Of a stretch of DNA of 64,000 bases, positions 21,657 through 32,843 are shown one piece after another (position 1 is the stretch's first letter; each line of letters opens with the position of its first letter). Under the pieces are notes generated by a model. That model did not search any database, was not told the DNA's origin, and saw nothing but the letters and a program-made list of their open reading frames with translations. The DNA is taken from positions 15,376,001-15,440,000 of the forward strand of contig CP075494.1 in the NCBI GenBank assembly GCA_021613535.1, written 5' to 3'. Source of the DNA: Adineta vaga (Eukaryota; Rotifera). The position numbers and the translations under genes are program-made.

Positions 21657-23781
21657 TTAATTCGATGATATTAACTGCATGATGAATATAAAGAGAACAA
21701 GAAATAGATTTGGTATCGTTGTTGTTGTCTCTGATACAGTTGTTGTTGTCTCTGATACAGTTGTTGTTGTCTCTGATACAGTTGTTGTTGTCTCTGATAC
21801 GGTTGTTGTCGTTTGTGGTACAGTTGGTGTCGTTTGTGGTACAGTTGTTGTTAAATTCATCCCTTTCATGGTTGCATCAATCCAATCATAATAGAATGAT
21901 AATCGAGTATAGATTCCTGGATAAACCGCTTCAGCACAACCTCTTCCAAAACTAACAAGACCAACTTGTTCCCAATGATCATCTAACCATTGATGAATCG
22001 GACCACCACTATCACCTATAGAAGAACAAATGTCAAAGATTACGATACAAAATATGATTAGGAGTAGGTTTGTGTAACTAACCTTGACAAGAATCTTTTC
22101 CTCCACCATCGACCAATGCGCAAAATTGTCGTTCTGGATTAATTATTGAATTTAAACATCGACGATCATCATTAGCAATTGTATTTACACGAACTTGACG
22201 TAATACTTGTGGTCGTCCACCACCATAAACGAATCGACCCCATCCGATGACAGCTAAACGTGTACCGACTTTTGGATAATCAATTCCAGCTATTCTTGAT
22301 GGTATACAAGTCATACCAGCATGATTTTTCAGGGCAGTGAAATTAACTGGATTGGCGAGACGAATAAGTGCAATATCATTGACATATTGTGGTGGTGGAA
22401 TATAGTCTGGATGTATAATATATGTAGCAATGGCACTTATGTGTGGTGAGGGATGTGTTTCATTATGAACACCAACATGAATGGTAACTCCAGAAGGACT
22501 TGGTAAACAATGAGCTGCTGTTAATACCCATTGATCATCTAATAAAGTACCACCACAGAAATGTGTTTTGAACACACTTCGGAGCGATACTACCCATGGC
22601 CAACTATGTGCTTGAGCATTTTCACCACCGACAATTCTTCCTTGAACTCGACGATGAGTTTCCGATGGAAATGGAGGTTCATCATGAAAGATAACTGGTG
22701 TTGAAGAACAACCACATGTCGAACTTGTATTACATTGAAATGGTATAGGAGGACCTAGAAAACATTAATTTCTGTTTAGAACAACGAAGATTTAGGCCAG
22801 ATCAGATTAACCTTACCAAGTACATCTGGCTTTGGTGTTGGAAGTGTGGGAGTTGTAAAAGCCAAAAATGGTGGTGTTGTGGGTATTGGTGGTGGATTTT
22901 CTAATGTTTCTGAAATCCATTCAATGAACGATGCTATTCGAGTATATAAACCTCTTGGATTACATGAATTACGAAAACTTGTAACTCCCACAAGTTCATA
23001 TTGTTCAATAGTTGCATTAAAGATCATCAATGGACCTCCAGCATCACCTACAAAAACGAAACGATTACTCCGTAATCAGAAAAGAAACACATCTCTCTTA
23101 ATCATTTACCTTGACAAGAACCTATGAAAATAGAATACAAAAATTTATTAGAAATAATTACGGTCAAAAAAACTTCTCACCAGCAGCACACAGTTGCGTC
23201 GCTGGATTCGCAGCTATTTCTTCAGTACATGAAACATTTTCCTGTGTGATTACTTCTTGCAATCCATAAGGTGGTTTCGTTGTATTCGTTACAGTTTGCG
23301 TATAACCCCATCCGATCGTTGTCAAATTAAAATTTTCCAATGATGTTATATTCGATAATGTAATTGTTGATACACTCAATCCTTTGATATTAAATGGTTG
23401 ATCAACACGAAGAATTGCAATATCATTGGTAAAATTGTTAGCTGTATAATTTGGATGAACAATTGTATGTATGACTTTTCGAACTTGGGCGTTTTCGTCG
23501 GTGTCATTAAGAAGACTATGTATACCTGCTTTCGCTGATAGAGCATTGCCAAAAATTAATGAAGATTGAAGGCAACTAACAGCAGTAAGTATAAAAGTGT
23601 CAGAAATGAGTGCTCCACCACAAAGATGTGTTAAAAAACCAAGTGCATCGAATCGAATTGATACCATCCAAGGGAACTTATCGATAGCCGTTTCGGAGCC
23701 ATCAGAAATTCTTGCGTGAGCTTCCTGACATACACCATCGTCTATGAATATCAAAAGAAATACGAGGAAAAGTAATTTCAT
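21657..23781 (-). CDS. Tandem trypsin-like protein: inactive S1 domain then intact S1 domain
   Basis: Reads from MKLLFLVFLLIFIDDGVCQ (signal peptide) through two S1 peptidase domains to a stop at 21657. In domain 1 the His box is LTAVSC instead of TAAHC, Asp survives (NDIAILRV), and the Ser box is GDAGGP, so two catalytic residues are lost. After a Pro/Thr linker and a Cys-containing segment (CNTSSTCGCSS), domain 2 has a processing-type site (GRIVGGENA), LTAAHC, NDIALIRL and SCQGDSGGP: a full triad. The C-terminus is a stalk with four (V)SETTTT repeats and a hydrophobic end (LFLVLFIFIMQLI), suggesting a membrane or GPI anchor. A 12-nt exon (23110-23121) links the pieces of domain 1. Confidence 0.85.
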
Positions 23782-24207
23782 GTTAGTAATTCGTTTCGAA
23801 TATCGTAAATGAAAGAGATTCTATAACTCAACGAAATATATAACTTGATCTGTCAAGTAAATAGAAAAATCTTGAATTATTTTATCTGATTCTTATCAAA
23901 AACATTTAAGATCAATAATAGAGATTTTTATTTGTGATAACGAACTTAAGTTATATTTTAATAGCATGAAGTAGGAGATAAAACTTATTCTTATCAAAAT
24001 GTTTTTTTCAGTATACATTAGAAACGATGACAACGAGAAAATTTCTAAAATCATGTTTCATCAACGGTTCGATGCATTGCATTCCTACTTCCTTCATATT
24101 TGAGTGAGAGAAAAAGAATTGTTAAACAATCTTCGTAGGTGGAAAACAAAGGAAAGTGAATAAAGAAGAATAATTAAAATCTATTTTTCATTTGTTACTA
24201 ACGAGCT
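23782..24207. other. Divergent promoter spacer
   Basis: About 425 bp between the oppositely oriented protease and GPCR genes. It is AT-rich with no open frame, and presumably carries both promoters. Confidence 0.5.
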
Positions 24208-25095
24208 TTGATGTATAATAAAAACGATTCATTCTTTTCTCAAAATGAAAGTTTATATATTAATTACTCAAAAAATTCAATATCAAATATCATTCAATTA
24301 TCGATTTTATCATTGACAATCCTATTTGCTATTGTTTACACAGTTTTAATTATTGTTCGACCAACATTTCGAAAAAATAAACACAATTGGTTTACAATCA
24401 ATGTATGTATAGCAACAATTCTTCTTGGTATAAATATGATAATAACAGTTGTCGCTGACCCATTTCATCCATCAGCTATTTTACCTTGTCGTGTTCAAGG
24501 ATTTTTCTTGATTTTATCTGCAAATCAGTTAATGTATTCACATTGTGTAGCTGCGATTAGTCGAGTACTAACGATTGTTTATGCACATAAACATTTCTTT
24601 CGTTCACGTATATGTATATGGACTTCAATTGGTTCCGGGTGGTTAGTTGCACTATTTATTTCCCTATACGACTTGTTTATAGATAATTTTGGTTGCTTAA
24701 ATGTTCAAGGAGCAAGTTTTTTGACATGCTATACTCTTGTCACTACTTTTGGCATACCTATTGTCATCATTACGATATGTAATGGTCGAATTCTACGTTA
24801 TGTTCGACAATCGACTCGTCAAATACATGCAACAGGTAGTCGAGCACTAATGTCACATGCACGTGATGTACATTTATTTAAAGTAATGATCATTACATTT
24901 GTTGTTTTTCTCGTTGGATGGGCACCTGTCTTTATCATACGAATATTCGGTATGAATGAAAATCTTCCGAGATTTTTAGACAATATCCTTCAAATTTTAC
25001 CATCTTTAACAATGCTACATGATGTTCTCTTTCTAATGTTAACCAATCAACCTATTCGTCTTTTTCTCAAACAGCTTCTTGTTCGACGAGTATAG
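24208..25095 (+). CDS. Orphan rhodopsin-like GPCR, intronless
   Basis: A predicted 295-residue seven-helix receptor in a single exon. N-glycosylation sites (NDS, NES, NYS) mark the extracellular N-terminus. Helices appear at about residues 29-50, 62-84, 96-120, 137-157, 173-193, 226-247 and 258-280. The class A hallmarks are weakened: ISR replaces DRY after helix 3, helix 6 keeps a FxVGWAPVF core, and helix 7 has LTNQPIR in the place of NPxxY. A Cys at the top of helix 3 and a Cys in loop 2 could form the usual disulfide. It resembles the large families of short, intronless orphan GPCRs of rotifers. The ligand is unknown. Confidence 0.85.
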   Translation: MMYNKNDSFFSQNESLYINYSKNSISNIIQLSILSLTILFAIVYTVLIIVRPTFRKNKHNWFTINVCIATILLGINMIITVVADPFHPSAILPCRVQGFFLILSANQLMYSHCVAAISRVLTIVYAHKHFFRSRICIWTSIGSGWLVALFISLYDLFIDNFGCLNVQGASFLTCYTLVTTFGIPIVIITICNGRILRYVRQSTRQIHATGSRALMSHARDVHLFKVMIITFVVFLVGWAPVFIIRIFGMNENLPRFLDNILQILPSLTMLHDVLFLMLTNQPIRLFLKQLLVRRV

Positions 25096-25656
25096 AACAA
25101 TAAAATTCGAATAGGAGCGACTAGATTTCATCCTAATAGAAATTCTTGAATGAAATCAAATAAGATTCTTTTAATAATAAATAAATCTATTCGAATGAAA
25201 AAATGAACAAAAGTCATATTTTTTTTCACATGCTTAGAAACATAATCAGCAATAGCAAATTTTAAAAAAGTGTTCATTAGTTATGCATCGTCTACATCAC
25301 TTGAGGAAAAAAATAGGACAGTACGAGAAAAGCATGTGCGTTTTAATTGATATGTAAAGAAATGAACAGTAATATCATTTACATTTCTTATGACTATAAT
25401 ATTCTGAATAGAATGATCATGATATAAAGCTGATTATTCAGTACAAAAAGTTTAATTTCAGATGTTTTCAAAGTACATTTCTAATGTTACATTACTTTGT
25501 TAAGCTCTGATTCATCATTATAAGCATATGTAGTTTTTAAGGACATAAGAAAAAAAGTAATGATTCATTCTATAGCATAGTGATCGTAAATAATAATTAT
25601 GTACTTTTTCCTCGTGAACCCTGATTTTTGATTCATGCATTGCTCGATTTCTGTCG
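25096..25656. other. Intergenic spacer
   Basis: About 560 bp, AT-rich, without open frame. It contains the 3' flank of the GPCR and the upstream region of the His/Pro-rich gene. Confidence 0.5.
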
Positions 25657-25664
25657 TATAAATA
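25657..25664 (+). promoter_or_regulatory. Probable TATA box (TATAAATA)
   Basis: A TATAAATA octamer 60 bp upstream of the ATG at 25724 leaves room for a transcription start and a 5' leader of about 30 bp. It argues that the longer open frame starting at 25628 is not the translated one. Confidence 0.5.
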
Positions 25665-25723
25665 TCACCATTCAACAAAAACACACCTCAGTATTTAAAA
25701 CTACATCAACGACTTTACTCCAC

Positions 25724-26236
25724 ATGGCATCGACAACGGAATCAAAAAAAGAAGGCTGTTGCGGTGGCGGTCGTCGACACGGACCACCAACAGAAGAAGA
25801 ACGTCGTCAACATGAAGCCGAATTTAAACAAGAATTTGTCGATGAATATCGTAAACGATATGGTGATGGGTTGATCTCAGCTGAACAAACATGGGAATTA
25901 TTTCAAGCAGTCGAAGATCGATGGCATGCTAAAATGAAGGAACGACGTCCTCCACCACCACATCATGGTGGACCACCGCCACCACATCATGGTGGACCTC
26001 CTCCACATTTTGAAGAAAAGCGTAAAGAGATCTTAGCAGAATTACAGCAAGACTTTCAAAAAGACTTTGCATCTGCTCACGGTACGAACAAGGTTAATGC
26101 TGATCAGGCTTGGTTACTTATTCAACAAGTACAAACGAAGAAACATGAGAAATGGGAAGCTGATCGACGAAAACATGGACATGGACCAGGACCAGGAGGA
26201 CATCATGGACGACGTTCCCCACCATCTAATCATTAG
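25724..26236 (+). CDS. Small His/Pro/Gly-rich protein with a duplicated helical unit
   Basis: A predicted 170-residue cytosolic-type protein without signal peptide. The start was chosen at 25724 because a TATA box lies just upstream and the preceding in-frame codons fall in the expected leader. Two related helical segments of about 40 residues (EFKQEFVDEYRKRYGDGLIS-AEQTWELFQ and ELQQDFQKDFASAHGTNKVN-ADQAWLLIQ) flank a proline/histidine block, two PPPPHHGG units and a third close variant. The N-terminus has a CCGGG motif and the C-terminus a GHGPGPGGHHGRR tail, both possible metal or nucleic-acid contacts. I do not recognise a named family. Confidence 0.72.
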   Translation: MASTTESKKEGCCGGGRRHGPPTEEERRQHEAEFKQEFVDEYRKRYGDGLISAEQTWELFQAVEDRWHAKMKERRPPPPHHGGPPPPHHGGPPPHFEEKRKEILAELQQDFQKDFASAHGTNKVNADQAWLLIQQVQTKKHEKWEADRRKHGHGPGPGGHHGRRSPPSNH

Positions 26237-26431
26237 AACTTCGCAAGCACTTTTAATCCGAACAATAGATAATAAAATGGCATTTTTCTGTTTCTTTTTG
26301 TATATGAATAAAATTTAACCAAGAATACGATTTCATTACTTTTACATAACTTCTCTTGAATCAAATAATTTAATAGTAAAATTTACATCTGAAACAGACG
26401 AGATTTATTTGATAGGAAACAAAAATCTATT

Positions 26432-27674
26432 TTACAAATAACTAATATATCTATCCTTCTTTGGACATGGTTCGATATTCAGAACTAATTGTCGAAAGCG
26501 TTCTTGTATTTGTCTATTCTTTATACAAGCAAATCCACCATGTCGTACTTTTTGTTCCGCTTGTCGATTCATATCACCAATACATGTCCATGGATCATCA
26601 TTGCTTACGAGCCATTTAGAATGATCATGATGAACAGTGAAATTAAATGCAAGTTTTTCAATATTCTCTGTATGATACTGTCCAGTACAATTCGAAGGTA
26701 GATTCTTTTGTCGACCATTTGACCATGTTTCACTTAACATCGATGTTGACAAAGTTGGCACGATTAATTCACTTAACATATCAATATTTGCTGAACCATA
26801 TTTGGAAAATGTATGAATTTCAAGTGATGAACCATTCAATGGAAAATATTGAGTAAACGGAGGTCCAGTTATATGACCCTTATTCGTTATGATACTAGTC
26901 GAAAGAATCTTATAGCGACTACTAGCAGATGAAGTTAAATTGGACTGAAACACTAATGGTCGAGTATAGAGAAAATGATTCGAAAGTAAATCAATCGAAT
27001 TTGTCGACACAGATGATGAAGAATTCAGTGTGATACATAACATTGTTTGACCATATACACGACCTAATTTACATTAGAAACAGATCAAATATTTGCAAAT
27101 AGGAATATATATCTACCTGAATTTGGATATCCATAACCTTGTTCAATAATTTGTGGAAAACGTGGTACACTATGAACTAACCAAAATGCTGTTTGTGTTG
27201 TATCTTCAAATGCAAGAACACCTTTGGAATGACCATAGATTAATGACACAGGTCTATTTGGTGGTTGATCATTATAAAACAAATATGAATATTGATTTGG
27301 ATATTTATACAAAGGATCTAACGTTAAACCTGTTAATGATGCTGATGAATCGATACTTTGTGAAGAAAATTGCCATTTGTCTAATGATGATGAACTATCT
27401 AAATAGATATAACCAGTTCCATTTGATACAAATGGATCAACGGATTTTGAAAGACGTGGAAGTTTATAAATAATAAACCAATCAACAGGTTGATTTAAAT
27501 GATTTCGACAGACACATGGTGGTAAGGGTTCCGATCGTTGAAAGAACCAAAATAAACACGAACAAAATAGAAATACCAAAACAAACGAAACTATTTTACA
27601 AATAGTCGCGACCTATAGAATATAAATTCAAATAAAAATATAGAATTGAACAATGGATATGATTCACCTACCAT
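26432..27674 (-). CDS. Deoxyribonuclease II, copy 1
   Basis: Acid endonuclease of the DNase II (lysosomal or secreted) family, 376 residues in three exons (27672-27674, 27117-27612, 26432-27063); the first coding exon is only the ATG. A hydrophobic N-terminus (IVSFVLVFLFCSCLFWFF) acts as signal or anchor. Family motifs are PVDWFIIYKLP, GYIYLDSS, the catalytic-His region YGHSKGVLAFEDT followed by FWLVHSVPRFP, and HDHSKWLVSNDDPWTCIGDMNRQ. The enzyme would digest DNA in phagocytic or digestive compartments. A nearly identical gene lies 7,075 bp downstream. The two differ mostly at the extreme C-terminus (this copy ends KKDRYISYL). Confidence 0.93.
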
Positions 27675-27716
27675 TTTCCTTTTCTATTTCACGTCAGAAA
27701 TGAATGTTAACATCTC
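26462..27716. repeat. Segmental duplication, unit A (DNase II gene)
   Basis: This block recurs at 33537-34791 at a constant offset of 7,075 bp, with matching exons, introns and upstream leader and only scattered substitutions; I found no indel inside the coding part. Homology stops abruptly just before the stop codon and about 45 bp upstream of the ATG. Confidence 0.9.
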
Positions 27717-29017
27717 AGTATTCGTATTGATATATACATATTAGAAGAAGGGAAAAAAGAAAAGTGAGCAAAATAGCCGTCCGTTTCATAATAAACAAAA
27801 AAAAGGACATATTCTGTTGTTCGGCACGGATATATCATACAATCAGTTGTTTAGTTATCGACGAAAATAAGATCATCTGCCGAAATACTCAGAAAGGTTT
27901 TAAATACAAGATATTTCTGAGATATGTTTGAAGAAATCAGTAGTTCAAATTTCTTAATCATTGTTCTAAACTTCATCCATATTGTTATCGATCTATATGG
28001 AATTTCGTTTGATAAAAAGCATTAATAAAAATATAATATTAGAAACATTGATGCTTTTTAGATCATATATGAATACAAGTCCATAAGGTCTGTATTGATA
28101 CTATCAAGACTTATTACATTGAAAGTATTGTTTGGAATAAATAACACGATATGTTTAGGATCTACCAAGGTTTAGAAAAGCTTTTAGTAATAAATATGAG
28201 ATAAGAGCTCGAATGAGAAATTTGTTTTCAATAATAAAAATATAGGTCTTTTTGCACTATGTATAATAAATTTTACGTATGTACAGCAACTTAAGGTCTC
28301 AAAGCAAAAGTTAACAAAGAAATCTCGCATATTGAATATGTCAAATATACCATTATTGGTCATGCACATAAGAGGTCATTGTGTTTCGAAACTCTAAAAG
28401 TAATGATTCTTTTACATTGCTGGTGATTGGAAGCCATAATCAGAAGCTCCGGAAAAAGTGTTTATCAATTATTTAATACTCAAAATACTGAGGATATTGT
28501 CGTGTAGATAATGCTGAATGATTCTTAGAAAACTAATAAATACTAATTACTGTAGATCGTTTTTAACATGTTTCATTTTGTAATAAAAATCCTGGTGAGA
28601 AAGATCCACCGGTGGATTTCTTTTAAGAGATTGAATACGTGATATGTATGAAAGAAAATATGTATGGATTGACAACAAAAGTAATAAAGAAAAGTAAGAA
28701 TAAGTGGATATAAACCTTGTCAATATAACGAGAAAAAATCCAAACTGTTACGATCGTATCTGAAGATTTAGATCATAGAGCGAGACAGAAAGGAAAGTCT
28801 AATAGTAATCATCAGCATGATGTTATGTTGGTTGATATTTAGGTAGAAGAATTCTTCAAAAGTGGCGAATCATCAAGACTTCTTTTGAATATAATGTTCT
28901 GAAACAGAAAAAGATAATATAGAATGAAAGTACGAGAGGTAAATGTATTCTAACTATTTTCTTTTGCATGATGAAATCATGAGAAGTTTTGTAATCTTCT
29001 TTGTTTTCATTGAGTAG
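27717..29017. other. Intergenic region
   Basis: About 1.3 kb, AT-rich, no supportable gene. Small frames here lack domains and splice logic. Confidence 0.5.
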
Positions 29018-29120
29018 TGTAGAAATCGTTAACTCGGTTCGAGTATTAAACTTCTTCTTCGACTATTAAAATTAAATATTTAGAAGTCGAAGCTTCGAGT
29101 TTTAAACTATTCAACTTCTA
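29018..29120. mobile_element. MITE-like element, copy related to 56720-56834
   Basis: Begins TGTAGAAATCGTTAACTCGG and continues TTCGAGTATTAAACTTCTTC, closely matching the first half of the element at 56720, then diverges and lacks the exact right terminus. Internally AGAAGTCGAAG pairs with CTTCTTCGACT. Probably a degraded copy. Confidence 0.6.
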
Positions 29121-29182
29121 ATCTTATAAATTTGTGAAAAGTTAAGTAGCGGAGATCGCGCGAAAACTATTCGTTTCTTTGG

Positions 29183-29212
29183 TCACCCCCAACACCCCCC
29201 ACACCCACACTT
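29183..29212. repeat. C-rich tract resembling degenerate TGTGGG repeats
   Basis: The plus strand is C-rich (CCCCCCACACCCACAC); the minus strand therefore reads GTGTGGGTGTGGGGGG. It stands out in AT-rich spacer. The resemblance to bdelloid telomere-type TGTGGG units is noted but could be chance. Confidence 0.45.
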
Positions 29213-29953
29213 CCGTGTTGCCCTAACTTATTACATCCAAATGAAATCATATACTTACGATTAATTTTACATGTCGAAAATACGCATTCACTCTAGGGAT
29301 ACGCATTCGAAAAACTACTCGAAAAAAAATCGTTTTTCTTTTGACTAAACCAGGCCGACGACTTATTCGAGCAACTTAGACTTTTATACATAATAAAATA
29401 GATCTTCAGAAGGCTGCACTCGAATTGACACAGCATAAAGCATACAGTCAAAACAAATCTCATGATTGATCGTATTCTGAAATATAGGGTTTGTTTTTTC
29501 AAATACTGATAGTCATTTTGACATCAAATATTAAAACTAAGTATCGAAATAGGACGAATATATATACAAAGATAAAAGGAAAGATAGAAGCAATACGAAA
29601 TAACTAGTTCAGATCACAAGTAACTCTTTTGAACTATAGTTTTCTTTTACTGTAGTGAAAACCGATTATTCACCGTAAAAGATGGTCGTGAACCACTTGA
29701 TACACATCAAATAAATAACAGTGATATTGCACTAATACATTGGAAACAGAAGAACGTAGTGTTTAGCTGAAAATCTACTTAAATGAAGTCCACGTTTGGA
29801 TTAGTTTAATGTTGAATTTCGTAAGCAAGTCAGTTATTCTTATATTAATACGAATGTTTTTGCGTATCAAAATAATGTCAATATGTTCAACGAAAAATTA
29901 CACTTACATAATGTGCTGCAGATGAAGATATCATTTTAAGAGAATTTGTGTGA

Positions 29954-30370
29954 ATGAAAAGTTTGTTTGACTCTGAAATAAACGACGAAACCATTGGTGC
30001 TCATCTTTCATTTAATACAAAATATCCACTTCAATATGAACAATTACCATCAAAAAATGAATTATATATGAAACAAGTTATTTATACACATGGTCCTATT
30101 TATTTTTCTTTTAATTGTGGAAAACGTGAAGTTTCAACTAAATTTGATCATTATTCATCTGGAATATTTGATGTACTTGATTGTCCAACTCATAGAAATA
30201 TGAATTATGTTTTAATTATTGTTGGTTATGGTACTGAAAATGATATTGATTATTGAAAAGTTAAAAATTAATGGGGATCAACTTGGAATAATAATGGTTA
30301 TATGAAAATTAGAAGAAATAAAAATATGTGTGGCATTGCTTCTTATCCTTATTATGCTGGATTATTTTGA
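29954..30370 (+). pseudogene. Papain-like cysteine peptidase (C1), decayed C-terminal part
   Basis: The translated frame matches the C-terminal half of a C1 peptidase: a GPIYFSFNCG segment, a SGIF motif, VLIIVGYG, and then the [15 protein letters not shown] and [10 protein letters not shown] ends. Three lesions are visible. The position of the catalytic His (NH-A-V in the family) reads NYV. The Trp of the usual Y-W-K-V-K-N is a TGA at 30254-30256. The Ser of the usual NSWG is a TAA at 30269-30271. The N-terminal half with the catalytic Cys was not found in the 300 bp upstream. This is a relic, not a functional enzyme. Confidence 0.8.
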
Positions 30371-30723
30371 TCTTTTTCTTTTCATCAAAATAAAATAAGA
30401 ATAAATTTAATAAAAAATGAAATTATATTTCATTCTATTTTTAGAAGAAAAATCTTTATCATATACATGTATCTAGTTTTCTTTTGCAATAAATTAAATC
30501 AATAAATACAATTGTTTGCCTTATATAGAACTAAGTAATTTATTAAATTCTTCCTACACTTGCTTTGTAGCGTCCGAACAAATACATAATCTATTGACAA
30601 CATCGACCAGACTTGAAATCGGTCTGAACCATTTATTGAAATGATACGTAGTTTCATAGTCATCGACATATATTTGTTCAAACAGTGTTGAAAAAAATAA
30701 ATAAAAAAAAACAAAGAAAAGTC

Positions 30724-32125
30724 TCACGATATTGCGATGCCAATCATATATACTCCCAAGATTGAACATTCAAATCTAGATGCCATATTAGTACTTTTAA
30801 TACACAATTGTGTTGGTGTTCTATTTTCGATGATTTTTACTTGTGGTCGTTCATTTTCTATTTGACGAACCTTTTCGGCATTATTACAAATAGCACCATG
30901 AAATGCATCACGTCGTAATACATGTGGATATTCAACAAATCGACGACGACATAATTTTACGAAATTACTCCATTTGAGAGGATTCATGGAGTATTCAACT
31001 GTTTCACTTAATTCCTGAATGTTGAACTGATTTAATTCTGTTTCACGTAACTGAAAGCATATAACACCACCGAGTGTTTTATTACGTGCTCCTTTGCTGA
31101 CTGCAATGTATAAAGCATCTGAAAAAATAAAAACAATTCAACCATAAATATTTAAAAATATTCAAGACACATACCATCAAAGCTGTCCGTAACGTAAAAA
31201 CCAGGGCCAAAATCGGATCCAAGACGATGTGATGCATATAAATTAATACCATACTGACAAATAGTTTCAACGGATGTCATATCTGTACCGTGATAAAAAC
31301 GAACATGTCGATCATTCTCTGTCTGATTTGATAATAATAAATCGAATACATTCAGATTTCCATGTGTACGTCGTTTGAAATTATATCGATTAGGATAAAC
31401 ATTCAAATTGCGATTAACAACTTCCATTGTTGACGAATCGAATTTAGGAGAAGATATTTCAGACCATTGATTATCAGGTGGTGAATCGAAGTTTGGTAAA
31501 TGAATTGATTTTAAAACTTGTGCTTCAATATAATCATAAACATAATGTTCAAATGGTTCATCATTGCTGTAGATTTGTCCAACATCATTCAGATGCTTTA
31601 AACATTCTTCATGTAAACCCATATCTAATCCTTGTTTTAAACGACATTGAATAAAATTGTTGATTAGATCCATTGGACTATCGAACATGAATTTCATTTG
31701 GTGCATTTGGCAATAATTTATAAATTCATTTGGTTTTAATCCGATTTCATAAAGATAATCTTTTTCTAAACGTAATGGATATGGCAATATTATTTCTAAA
31801 TAAAAATATGAAATACCATTCAAAGCATGAAAGTAAACATTAAGAGAGCAACGCTTACCATCAAATTCATTTTCAGTTCGACGTGATGTTGATAATTGTG
31901 AAGTCGTGATAATGGGACTTGTTATCATGACTGAACATGTATATTGTGGACGTGGAAATGGTACTTCTTCTTCAGACTATGCAATCATTAGAATAGAAAT
32001 TCATGTTAAAAGAAAAAAGTTAATCGTTGAAAAAAAAATACCATGGTACTTGAATTGGACAAAGACAAAGATTTCATATCACTTGTGATTACTTCTTCTT
32101 CCATATTGGCATTTATATCTGACAT
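30724..32125 (-). CDS. DUF3990-like ADP-ribosyltransferase-fold protein
   Basis: At least four exons (about 32042-32125, 31855-31976, 31186-31799 and 30724-31119) join in frame; the start at 32123-32125 could move, since the frame stays open upstream. After a polar N-terminus comes an all-helical region of about 200 residues, then a block with the DUF3990 pattern: VRFYHGTDMTSVETICQYGI, SDFGPGFYVTDSF, ALYIAVSKGA, GGVICFQL, and a W-x-x-F-V-x-x-C-R-R-R closing motif. DUF3990 belongs to the ART superfamily by fold (HGT...GFY arrangement), is known mainly from bacteria, and would bind NAD. Catalysis is unproven. No signal peptide is seen. Confidence 0.72.
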
Positions 32126-32276
32126 TGGTACAGGTACAGAATTGACGGTTAGTTTATTGAATTCAAATCTAAAAGAAAGAAGAGAATGCTTTCAATAGAT
32201 GAGATGAGTATCCGCATGATAAAGTTCATAGTTTATGACTGGTCGACTATAGATATATTTTTCTGTATTATTGGTT

Positions 32277-32552
32277 AGATGGCACCACAAGTGCGGAATC
32301 TGCCGTAAAAATAAAAAAATTCTCCCCACGCACAACAATTAATTAAAATCTTTCACTATTATAAAAATGGGAAGAATAGTATTTCAAAGACCAAATCTTT
32401 AACAAAACGTAACAACATTAAAGAATATCCTTGATTTGCCTCAATAACTTTTCTACATTCACCAACTTCTTTAAAAATTTTCCTCAACACAAAAAACTTC
32501 CCTCACGACCGTGGGCGCACAGGGGTAGATTCTGCACCTCTGGATGACGCTA
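32277..32552. mobile_element. MITE-like element with imperfect terminal inverted repeats
   Basis: The left end (32277-32305, core GTGCGGAATCTGCC) and right end (32524-32552, core GGTAGATTCTGCAC) are imperfect inverted repeats of about 28 bp, enclosing about 220 bp of non-coding AT-rich sequence. There is no open frame. Size and structure fit a non-autonomous DNA transposon. Confidence 0.55.
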
Positions 32553-32843
32553 TTTTTTATATGGTTCCCAGGTGATTCGATCCGACAGGATGAGTTCGAC
32601 CTGGGTTATAAAACATACTATGGCACAAGCTTCTGATGTAGATCAGAACAGATAAATAATTGAACATAATGCTGATGATATTAATTTTAACCACACCAAG
32701 AGCATGACTTAATCGATATATGTATTCGCGTATAATAATGTACAGTCAATTCTGCAAAAAATGGTCACTTTCGACCATGTTGCCGGCATGTTTTGAATGA
32801 ATTTTCGTTTCTAGACCCTATCCTTCCAGTCTAGAAAAGAAGG

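Noticed and set aside
25628-25723. Longer N-terminus for the His/Pro-rich protein
   Set aside because: It overlaps the TATA box and predicted leader, and its sequence is unlike the rest of the protein.
32565-32615. tRNA-like B-box (GATTCGATCC) and short CCCAGGT/ACCTGGG hairpin
   Set aside because: No A box, cloverleaf or anticodon arm could be drawn.
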